DNA of 7,496 nt. Origin: Lentisphaeria bacterium. GTDB lineage: Bacteria > Verrucomicrobiota > Lentisphaeria > Victivallales > UBA1829. Positions 1 through 5,676 of the stretch are shown piece by piece; position 1 is the stretch's first letter; every line of letters starts with the position of its first letter. The stretch spans positions 1-7,496 of the forward strand of contig JAFVRL010000288.1 of NCBI GenBank assembly GCA_017504325.1. The letters run 5' to 3'. Under the pieces are notes generated by a model, which worked only from the letters and a program-made list of their open reading frames with translations, did not search any database and was not told where the DNA came from. Made by a program: the position numbers and the translations under genes.

Positions 1-138
1 GGTTCCCCCGCACTGTTCCGGAGCCTTTACACCGCAAAGTTCACAAACCGTTGCGGTAAGATCGGCAATGGAATAGGGGGTATCATATTTTTTTCTGAAA
101 GAATCAAAGACTTCTTTACTGCGGACAATATCAGACAT
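1..138 (-). CDS. Unidentified protein, N-terminal 46 residues only
   Basis: This is the 5' end of a minus-strand gene that leaves the window. Translation from the ATG at 136-138 begins MSDIVRSKEVFDSFRKKYDT and continues open to base 1. The start is supported by GGAG about seven bases upstream of the ATG (minus-strand GGAGCCGGAA-ATG). There is no signal peptide, so the product is probably cytosolic. The visible part contains SIADLTATVCELCGV followed by KAPEQCGG, with three cysteines. The phrase D-L-x-x-T-x-x-x-L-x-G-V resembles a segment seen in alkaline-phosphatase/sulfatase superfamily proteins, but that is only a resemblance and too little of the protein is present to assign a function. It is transcribed divergently from the glycosyltransferase and shares the 139-482 spacer with it. 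I am confident it is a real gene and not confident of its product. Confidence 0.6.
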   Translation of the reverse strand, partial: MSDIVRSKEVFDSFRKKYDTPYSIADLTATVCELCGVKAPEQCGGT

Positions 139-328
139 TTCCGGCTCCTTTTTTATCTTTTAACAGCAACAACGCCAAAACAAGTTCACAACAATGGGAA
201 AAGCAGGCAGCAGAGTCCCATAACTTTCCAACCCTTCAAGATCCATTGCTGCAACGCATTACTATACTCCATTCTGTGAAAAATACAACCCGGTATAAGG
301 CAAAACCTGACAGCATTATTTACCTGTA

Positions 329-377
329 CCGGACAAATAAAATTTTTGCATCTTAATGGTAAAAATTTTATTTCCGG
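329..377. repeat. Long A/T-rich inverted repeat (hairpin or operator)
   Basis: Bases 335-347 (AAATAAAATTTTT) are exactly the reverse complement of 361-373, giving 13 matched base pairs around a 13-base centre. Outside a two-base bulge, CCGG at 329-332 can pair with CCGG at 374-377, which extends the structure. It lies in the middle of the divergent spacer, about 106 bases before the glycosyltransferase ATG and about 190 from the minus-strand ATG. No clean poly-T run follows on either strand, so it does not look like a standard intrinsic terminator. It could be a protein binding dyad for control of both genes, or an RNA hairpin. Confidence 0.6.
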
Positions 378-379
378 AC

Positions 380-407
380 TTGATTTTCTCTCTCCAGCCG
401 TTAAATT
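380..407 (+). promoter_or_regulatory. Weak promoter candidate for the glycosyltransferase
   Basis: TTGATT at 380-385 and TAAATT at 402-407 sit 16 bases apart, each matching four of six bases of the sigma-70 boxes. Transcription from here would begin near 414, which is where the GGGAGATG inverted repeat starts, so the transcript would carry a hairpin at its 5' end. The TATATAAAT run at 431-439 is another possible -10 region but has no good -35 partner. In this A/T-rich stretch chance matches are common, so this is a tentative call. Confidence 0.22.
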
Positions 408-413
408 TACTGT

Positions 414-451
414 GGGAGATGCTCTTTCCGTATATAAATTTGTCATCTCCC
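414..451. repeat. 8-bp inverted repeat upstream of the glycosyltransferase
   Basis: GGGAGATG at 414-421 is perfectly complementary to CATCTCCC at 444-451, with 22 bases between the arms; three further G-U pairs are possible at the base. The spacer contains TATATAAAT. The right arm ends 31 bases before the ATG at 483. It may be an operator pair flanking a promoter element, or a leader stem-loop in the glycosyltransferase mRNA. It does not cover the GGTGGA sequence just before the ATG. Confidence 0.5.
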
Positions 452-482
452 GTGAATCAGAAGAAAACAGAAACGGTGGAAC

Positions 483-2612
483 ATGCCTGAAAAAAAACAT
501 AAATTATCCGTGATCATTCCCGTGTATAATGAAGAAACCACGGTGGGCTCCTTACTGGAAAAAGTGGTCTCCTCCTCCCCGGGGATCCCCATGGAACTGG
601 TGATCGTCAATGACGGCTCCACGGACAGATCAGCAGAAAAGATCCGCTGTTTTCTGGAAAAACATGCTGCCTGTGATCCATCCATTTCCTTTCAATATCT
701 GGAAAAAACCAACGGCGGAAAAGGGTCTGCTTTGAAAAAAGGGATCGCCGCAAGTTCCGGCAGTATTGTGATCATACAGGATGCGGATCTGGAGTATGAT
801 CCGGCAGATTATGTCAAATGCATCCGGCCCATCATGGAGGGCAGAACAAAAGTCGTTTACGGTTCACGGGAAGCGGAAAACCGCAACCGTTTCTATTCTG
901 CGCCGTCCTTTTACCTGGGAGGGCTTGTCCTTTCCTTCTGGATGGATCTGCTCTATAACGCCACCCTTACCGATGAACCCACCTGTTACAAAACTTTTGA
1001 TGGCGACCTTATCCGGTCTCTTAAAGTGGAAGGGAATAAATTTGACTGGGAAGTGGAGGTAACAAGTAAACTGCTCCGTCTGGGCTTTTCCATTATGGAA
1101 GTACCGGTTTCCTACTATCCCCGTAAACTGGACAGCGGTAAAAAGATCCGGGCAAAAGACGGTTTTCAGGGGTTGTGGACAGCTTTGAAGTGGCGTTTCA
1201 AATCCATAGCGGATCAGAAGAAAGCTCTTGCAGAGAGCAGGCAGGGGGCATGTTTCACCCGCTTCAGTACGACCCGTACAAAAACAGTATGGGCATTATG
1301 GGGTCTCCTTTTTCTTGCCCTGCTGCTGCGTCTTGCGTATGCACTTCCCCACATGGAGACAGCGATGCGTACGCCGGGACTTGAAGACAGATTCTACATA
1401 GAAACGACCGCTGCAGTCCGGAAACATTTCTGTAACTACTCTCCGGAAAAAAAGACAGTTGACTTTGTTGAGATCCGGAAAGCCCCTCTTTACGGCACAT
1501 TTCTCTCCCTTTTTAAAAATGCGGGTGGAAACAGGATGCTGATGGCGGAACTTGCCGGATTGTTCCTTACTGTGCTTGCATTGTATGCTGTTTATGCCGG
1601 AGCATCTGCTCTGGGCGGCTGGAAGGCAGGGTTGTGGGCCTCCGGCTTATATACCCTTTCCCCGCTGCTGATCGCGGCAGCATTTCCCGGAGCGCCTTAC
1701 TGGGGGATCACCCTTTTTCTGTTTCTGCTTTCCCTGCAGTTCTGTTTTGTTCTCCGTTTTCTCAAAACAGGCTTGCAGCCGGATCTCTTCTGTGCGGCAG
1801 TTGCCGGAGCATTGGCGGCACTTACGGATTCCCGCAATCTGTTCTGGAGTGTTCCTGTCATCCTTCTTATTCTGCTGTATAAAAACTTTTCCCTGCGCAG
1901 AAAAGCAGAATATATCTTTCTCCTTCTTCTGGTAAACCTTGTCATCCTTTTCCCGGCATTTGCCCTGAACAGGAATTTCTGCGGCGCATGGCGCATAGAC
2001 GGAGAGTATTCCGACAGACTGTTCCTTTCTGCAATGCTCCTTTCCCTGAAAACCGACCGGGCGAACTTCGATACCAATTTCAGGAAAAACATCAGAGAGA
2101 CATGGGAAAAAAGTAAAAAGGACTCCTCTTCAGGGAAAGTGGATGCCGGAACATATTTTGCCAGACGGGACAAAGAGATGTTCAGGATCATTTTTGCGCA
2201 ACCTGCAGAATACGGCAAACTTCTTTTCAATAAAAATGTTCTGGTGCCTTTCCGGCAGGATCTGTATCAGAAGCAGGAACAATATGCTGCGGAAAAGTTC
2301 AAGGCATCCGGAAGAGGTCCGGTAAAAGGATTCATGCCCTTTGTAACTGTCCTCTCCTATGTTGTATGGCTTCTCACCATCCTCGGTATATCCTGGTTTG
2401 TCCTCCTTGATCCCTTCCGGAACAAAGGATTTGCTCTGCTTCTTCTGCTTTTGACCGGGGCATTTTATCTTCTGGAACCTGTTAGCAGCTCTTCCATACG
2501 CAATCAGATCTTTCTTCTGCCGTTTCTGCTGATGGTGGCTGGTGGCGGATTATCTTTCTTTTTTGAGTGTGTGAAAAACAATAGGAAAGAGAAGCCGGAA
2601 AATAAAATTTAA
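483..2612 (+). CDS. GT2 polyprenyl-phosphate-type glycosyltransferase fused to a GT-C-like membrane domain
   Basis: This is a 709-residue, two-domain membrane glycosyltransferase. Residues 8-235 form a GT2 domain of the dolichyl-phosphate-mannose-synthase type: LSVIIPVYNEE (8-18), NDGSTD (43-48), the metal-binding DAD (100-102), EPTCYK (165-170) and FDWEVEV (187-193). Members of this type move a sugar from a nucleotide donor to a polyprenyl phosphate on the cytosolic face. The rest has about ten hydrophobic segments (near 268-288, 352-376, 380-400, 406-428, 433-448, 453-466, 476-496, 617-641, 648-664, 674-694). After the first segment comes an acidic loop (EDRFY, 301-305) and RKAPLYGTF (332-340), a pattern like ArnT/PMT-type GT-C enzymes. 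The inferred role is to make a lipid-linked sugar and then transfer that sugar to an envelope acceptor. The ATG at 483 is the only possible N-terminal start, because an in-frame TGA lies at 453-455. Its Shine-Dalgarno sequence (GGTG, 475-478) is weak. The fusion is clear; sugar and acceptor are unknown. Confidence 0.88.
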   Translation: MPEKKHKLSVIIPVYNEETTVGSLLEKVVSSSPGIPMELVIVNDGSTDRSAEKIRCFLEKHAACDPSISFQYLEKTNGGKGSALKKGIAASSGSIVIIQDADLEYDPADYVKCIRPIMEGRTKVVYGSREAENRNRFYSAPSFYLGGLVLSFWMDLLYNATLTDEPTCYKTFDGDLIRSLKVEGNKFDWEVEVTSKLLRLGFSIMEVPVSYYPRKLDSGKKIRAKDGFQGLWTALKWRFKSIADQKKALAESRQGACFTRFSTTRTKTVWALWGLLFLALLLRLAYALPHMETAMRTPGLEDRFYIETTAAVRKHFCNYSPEKKTVDFVEIRKAPLYGTFLSLFKNAGGNRMLMAELAGLFLTVLALYAVYAGASALGGWKAGLWASGLYTLSPLLIAAAFPGAPYWGITLFLFLLSLQFCFVLRFLKTGLQPDLFCAAVAGALAALTDSRNLFWSVPVILLILLYKNFSLRRKAEYIFLLLLVNLVILFPAFALNRNFCGAWRIDGEYSDRLFLSAMLLSLKTDRANFDTNFRKNIRETWEKSKKDSSSGKVDAGTYFARRDKEMFRIIFAQPAEYGKLLFNKNVLVPFRQDLYQKQEQYAAEKFKASGRGPVKGFMPFVTVLSYVVWLLTILGISWFVLLDPFRNKGFALLLLLLTGAFYLLEPVSSSSIRNQIFLLPFLLMVAGGGLSFFFECVKNNRKEKPENKI

Positions 2613-2631
2613 TTTAAAAATAAAAAATATT

Positions 2632-2660
2632 TTGAAATAATAATTATTTCACACAATAAA
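2632..2660 (+). promoter_or_regulatory. Candidate promoter overlapped by a 19-bp palindrome
   Basis: The spacer after the glycosyltransferase is almost pure A/T. TTGAAA at 2632-2637 (five of six -35 matches) is 17 bases before AATAAA at 2655-2660 (four of six -10 matches). TGAAATAAT at 2633-2641 and ATTATTTCA at 2643-2651 are perfect reverse complements around a single A, so a palindrome covers the -35 box and most of the spacer. This would suit an operator, but A/T-rich DNA makes such palindromes easier to obtain by chance. No G/C-rich terminator follows the glycosyltransferase, so read-through into 2746-3249 is possible too. Confidence 0.35.
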
Positions 2661-2745
2661 TATTATTTCCTTTGCGATTTATGGTCAGAAGAGGGAATTT
2701 TTTGAAGATCAAAATAGGAAAACTTACCCAAAAAGGAGAAGAAAA

Positions 2746-3249
2746 ATGAAAAAAAACATCTGGAAAATCGCAACAGTATCTGTTACTCTCCTCGCCGTAC
2801 AGTGTGCATTCGGGGGTCCGCCGCCCCCCCGTCACCACCACAAAGATGACGGAAGAGGAGTAAGACTTGCCACAGACATTGTAAATCTTGTTAAAGCAGT
2901 GGTCACCCCTGCCCCCGCGCCGGTCGTCGTTACAACGCCCGCTCCTGCTCCGGTTGTGGTAACAACGCCTCCAGCCACCATTACTTACGGTTATTACAAC
3001 AATGTATATGTCCCCTGCTATAACGGCTGGTATTTCTACAACAATGTATGGTGCTGGGGCGGTCACGGCCGCCGTCCGCCCCATCCCCCTGCCTGGCGTC
3101 CTCCCCACAGACATCACAGACCGGCACCTCCTCCGCCTCCCCGCAGACCCGCTTACAGACCTGTACCTCCCAGACCGGCACCTGCCAGACCTGCTCCTGC
3201 CAGACCCGCTCCCCGAAGACATAATAGCGGTCACGGCGGAAGACGCTGA
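2746..3249 (+). CDS. Small secreted Pro/His/Arg-rich protein of unknown function
   Basis: This 167-residue protein begins with a Sec signal peptide: basic MKKNIWK, a hydrophobic core to about residue 19, and probable cleavage after AFG (21-23). Cys20 is preceded by Gln and does not make a good lipobox. The mature chain is low-complexity: PPPPRHHH at 25-32, two exact copies of TPAPAPVVVT (54-73), a Tyr/Asn/Trp-rich middle with YYNNVY (83-88) and FYNNVW (97-102), then a Pro/Arg/His tail with RPAPA-type repeats (143-157) and the end GHGGRR. The tail is strongly basic. Such a protein could bind envelope polymers, other polyanions or, through its histidines, metals; none of this is shown. I do not recognise the family. 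AGGAG at 2734-2738, seven bases before the ATG, makes the start secure. The gene is followed by a strong terminator and lies convergent to the lipoprotein gene. Confidence 0.8.
   Translation: MKKNIWKIATVSVTLLAVQCAFGGPPPPRHHHKDDGRGVRLATDIVNLVKAVVTPAPAPVVVTTPAPAPVVVTTPPATITYGYYNNVYVPCYNGWYFYNNVWCWGGHGRRPPHPPAWRPPHRHHRPAPPPPPRRPAYRPVPPRPAPARPAPARPAPRRHNSGHGGRR
2905..2964 (+). repeat. Two tandem 30-bp units encoding TPAPAPVVVT
   Basis: Units at 2905-2934 and 2935-2964 encode the same ten residues, but eight of ten codons differ at the third base. This is a protein-level repeat and has lost most of its DNA-level identity. It forms a Pro/Ala-rich linker between the N-terminal part and the Tyr/Asn-rich middle of the small secreted protein. 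Confidence 0.75.
3172..3216 (+). repeat. Three tandem RPAPA-type units in the basic tail
   Basis: Three 15-bp units encode RPAPA, RPAPA and RPAPR near the C-terminus of the small secreted protein (residues 143-157). All three begin with AGA; the other codons vary between units. They extend an already Pro/Arg-rich tail. Confidence 0.7.
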
Positions 3250-3267
3250 ATAAAAATATGATCTATG

Positions 3268-3317
3268 AAACGGGGCTGCTGCAAAAAGAAATATTTTGCG
3301 GCAGCCCCGTTTGTTTT
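3268..3317 (+). terminator. Strong intrinsic terminator
   Basis: Bases 3268-3286 pair with 3294-3312 over 19 positions, with a single G-U pair, around a seven-base loop (AGAAATA). The core is CGGGGCTGC with GCAGCCCCG, and the stem runs into TTTGTTTT at 3310-3317. It lies 18 bases after the stop of the small secreted protein. Read on the minus strand the same hairpin lies 55 bases past the stop of the lipoprotein gene, but only three Ts follow there, so it probably works best on the plus strand while serving as a convergent-gene boundary. Confidence 0.88.
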
Positions 3318-3367
3318 GAGAATTACAGCAGTACAGGAAAAGTTCTGTACCGGAAGGATTCAGAAAA

Positions 3368-5620
3368 TCACTTCATTTTACCGTTCAACGGCAAAATACG
3401 GAAATTTTTATAATCATGATTCCGTATTCCGTCAGCAGAAACGATCTCTTTCTGAATATAATTGCAGGAACGTACAATGTTCAGTTTAAAAACTTCCTTC
3501 CCTGTAAATTTCTTTTTATTGAAATCCGATGCAGGGATCTTCATTTCCATAACGTAGAAGGAGGGATATTTCTTTACCTTATACTGTATTTTTGATGTAA
3601 AACTTCTGTCAAATTTTGTTCCGGCTTTCCCGTCATACAGAATGCCCGCAGTATTGAGGACATAATGATTATGGGTCATTGCTTTTACTTTCCGGGAATA
3701 TTCCCCAAGCATGATCTCAAAACCGTCATCCTCCCAGACTGCCCCGTCATGTTTCACAGCTTTTTCTTTAAAGACATACCCTTTTTTAATGTAGTCTGTC
3801 CCTGCCATGATCCCGATATAGATAAAGTCAGAGTCATACATCACCTTTACAGAAGTTTTTCCGGAAGGGGCATTACCGGCAAAAGTCACAAAAGAATCCA
3901 CCTCCTGTGCCTTCTTCCACTCCTCTTCATCCAGGCTTCCGTCGATTACGATCTCTCCTGTTTTTTTCCGTACAGGGAATGTTGAAGGAAATTTATTCTT
4001 CCAGAATTTTTCAAGGGTCTTTACCGTTTCTTCCACAAGTTTATCTCCGCCCTTCCAGGAAACATAATTGCTGAAGCGGTCGGAACCGTAGCCTTTATTT
4101 TCCACAGAACGTTTTGTAGCAAGATAGCCGCACAGTTCATTTCCTTCCGTTCCGGCAAGTTCCACAACAAAAGTCTGGATAAAGGGGCTTCTTCCCTGAA
4201 TACGGTGCATATAATCCTGATAGAGTTCAAAGGGATTGCCTGCAAAGGCGATATTGCCGATACTTATTACATCAATGCTTGCTTTGAAAGGGATCTTTTT
4301 CTGCAATGTATTGTATCTTTCAATGATTCTTTTATAACGGCTTCTTGTGGAAACAAGACGGGAATTCGTCCACAACGCTTTTGCAGGATCCCTGTCATCT
4401 TTCATAAAAGGAACTTTTTTCAATGCTTCCAGTTCCTTTACCGCACTTTCATAATCTGCTTTTGTTACTTCTCTCCGGGGAAGTTCCACAGTCTTTCTTT
4501 CGTGCTGTACATCCGCCTGGAAAAAGATCTCATTTTTTGCCCAGGAATAAACTTCATCAAAGGCGGAAGAGATCTTTTCCGCCGCCTGGATACGGGCAAG
4601 TTCATCCTGGATATATTCTCTGTTTCTCCCGTATTTCAGAAGATAACGGCGGTTTCTTGCCCCTTTGCCCAGAAGAAGCACAGGAGCAGTATCGCCAGCG
4701 GCACTGCACTGGGGAAGGATAAAGATATTGCCGTATTTTTTGCGGATCATCTCTCTTGTTTCGTGCCAGTAGTCCGCAGAAAGTTTTTCCAGCCGGGAGG
4801 AGTTCTGGGAAGGACATCCGATATTGATAATGGAGCCGGTAAGATTTTTATCCTTATCAAAGGTGAAAAGGAAATTTACTTTGGGATCCGCCCCCCCTTC
4901 AAACCCGTAGAACATATCATCCTGTGTACTTCCATACAGTTTGGCGTGTCCGTGGACTCCGTGCAGAGAATCCTGCTTCACCCCTTTTCTTTTGGAAACA
5001 TCATCTTTATAAACAGATCTTCTGTTATAACCCACAGGAGCATAGCCGTATCCGTAAGCAAAACCGCCCTCTTTACGGTTTTCCCAGGCTTTACAGATCA
5101 TTCCGGCAATTTTTTCTGTAAGAAACGCTCTGTAAATAGCACTCTTTGTTACTTTCAGACTGGAAGGAGTCCGGAAAAGATTTCCCTTATGTTCAGAAAG
5201 AGGCACAACAGAAGTGACTTTTGATATAACAGGAGCAGCATGGGTATGGGTGACATTGAAAAGGAGAGATCCAGCCGGAATGGCGGCATTGCGTTTTTTG
5301 ACAGCAGAAGTGATCTCTTCCAGAAGACCGCCGCCTGCTCCGGTAAGATCGGCAGACACAAAACAGACACTTTCTTTCCCATTGTCGATCCATAATGCGG
5401 TTGCGGTAATGGGATCATGGATCCCTTTGGAGATCCTTGCATGGAACTGCCCCTGAATAAGCACAGGTTCTGTTGTGGAAATATCTGTGGATGCCCAGCC
5501 GATCTTGAGTGCATTTCCCTTTTTTGTTTTTCCGCACACGCTATTTTCCTTACAGAGAGTGGAACATCCTGTAATGGCAAAAAGCATTACTGCCATCACT
5601 AAAAGAATCAGCTTTTTCAT
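3368..5620 (-). CDS. Lipoprotein: neutral-ceramidase-like domain plus C-terminal CBM9-like domain
   Basis: The 750-residue product starts with a lipoprotein signal (MKKLILLVMAVMLF, lipobox ITGC with Cys19), so it should be anchored in the envelope. Residues about 36-545 match the neutral/alkaline non-lysosomal ceramidase fold: GWASTDIS (41-48), the metal-site THTH (124-127), YNRR (198-201), CPSQ (269-272), LPQCSAAGD (302-310), FELY (464-467) and GYLAT (498-502). Known members are zinc amidases, but this one has HTHAAP where HTHSGP is usual, and CPSQ where I align the second zinc-binding histidine. Substrate and even activity are therefore uncertain. Residues about 553-745 look like a CBM9-like carbohydrate-binding domain: IDGSLDEEEW (559-568) and VWEDDGFEIML (628-638). 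A GGGGAAG ribosome binding site precedes the ATG. The gene follows its paralogue (5677-7221) on the same strand, 56 bases downstream. Confidence 0.8.
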   Translation of the reverse strand: MKKLILLVMAVMLFAITGCSTLCKENSVCGKTKKGNALKIGWASTDISTTEPVLIQGQFHARISKGIHDPITATALWIDNGKESVCFVSADLTGAGGGLLEEITSAVKKRNAAIPAGSLLFNVTHTHAAPVISKVTSVVPLSEHKGNLFRTPSSLKVTKSAIYRAFLTEKIAGMICKAWENRKEGGFAYGYGYAPVGYNRRSVYKDDVSKRKGVKQDSLHGVHGHAKLYGSTQDDMFYGFEGGADPKVNFLFTFDKDKNLTGSIINIGCPSQNSSRLEKLSADYWHETREMIRKKYGNIFILPQCSAAGDTAPVLLLGKGARNRRYLLKYGRNREYIQDELARIQAAEKISSAFDEVYSWAKNEIFFQADVQHERKTVELPRREVTKADYESAVKELEALKKVPFMKDDRDPAKALWTNSRLVSTRSRYKRIIERYNTLQKKIPFKASIDVISIGNIAFAGNPFELYQDYMHRIQGRSPFIQTFVVELAGTEGNELCGYLATKRSVENKGYGSDRFSNYVSWKGGDKLVEETVKTLEKFWKNKFPSTFPVRKKTGEIVIDGSLDEEEWKKAQEVDSFVTFAGNAPSGKTSVKVMYDSDFIYIGIMAGTDYIKKGYVFKEKAVKHDGAVWEDDGFEIMLGEYSRKVKAMTHNHYVLNTAGILYDGKAGTKFDRSFTSKIQYKVKKYPSFYVMEMKIPASDFNKKKFTGKEVFKLNIVRSCNYIQKEIVSADGIRNHDYKNFRILPLNGKMK

Positions 5621-5635
5621 TTTTCTTCCCCTGTT

Positions 5636-5670
5636 AAAAATAACGGACAGAGATCCTTCCCTGCCCGTTA
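5636..5670 (-). terminator. Terminator-like hairpin between the two ceramidase-like genes
   Basis: Read on the minus strand, TAACGGGCAG pairs with CTGTCCGTTA (arms 5661-5670 and 5641-5650; nine Watson-Crick pairs and one G-U) around a ten-base loop, followed at once by five Ts (5640-5636). It begins six bases after the stop of the 514-residue gene and ends just before the ribosome binding site of the lipoprotein gene. It has the form of an intrinsic terminator, so it would end or reduce transcription between the paralogues. Confidence 0.65.
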
Positions 5671-5676
5671 CAGATT

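Larger units (their letters stand above)
139..482. other. Divergent intergenic spacer with two dyads
   Basis: These 344 bases separate the minus-strand gene fragment from the plus-strand glycosyltransferase. The part from about 300 to 445 is A/T-rich. It holds a long A/T-rich inverted repeat (335-373, extended arms 329-377), a second inverted repeat (414-421 with 444-451), a weak sigma-70-like promoter candidate toward the glycosyltransferase, and a 44-codon open frame (356-490) whose stop overlaps the glycosyltransferase start. I see no tRNA, no recognisable riboswitch and no good promoter for the minus-strand gene. The longer minus-strand open frame across this region lacks a ribosome binding site and runs into the glycosyltransferase gene, so I do not call it. 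Confidence 0.6.

Noticed and set aside
329..377. A/T-rich inverted repeat considered as an intrinsic terminator
   Set aside because: The stem is nearly all A/T, it is not followed by a clean T run on either strand, and no gene ends into it.
186..500. Minus-strand open frame of 104 codons across the divergent spacer
   Set aside because: No Shine-Dalgarno before its ATG, it begins inside the glycosyltransferase gene, and its peptide shows no recognisable domain.
1697..2230. Minus-strand open frame of 177 codons within the glycosyltransferase
   Set aside because: It is antisense to the membrane-spanning part of a clear gene and its Arg/Ser-rich product is typical of a reverse-frame shadow.
2905..2964. 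Short tandem repeat considered as a CRISPR-like or mobile repeat
   Set aside because: The units are in frame, adjacent with no spacers, and differ at the DNA level in most codons; they are a coding repeat.
2644..3234. Minus-strand open frame of 196 codons over the small secreted protein
   Set aside because: It is the reverse of the Pro/Arg-rich coding repeats, giving a Gly/Arg/Ser-rich artefact. The plus-strand gene has a signal peptide, a strong ribosome binding site and a terminator.
4205..5224. Plus-strand open frame of 339 codons opposite the lipoprotein gene
   Set aside because: It lies fully antisense to a well-supported gene, has no ribosome binding site, and its product looks like reverse-frame protein rich in Phe and Ile. 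A matching frame occurs opposite the paralogue because the two genes share ancestry and codon use.
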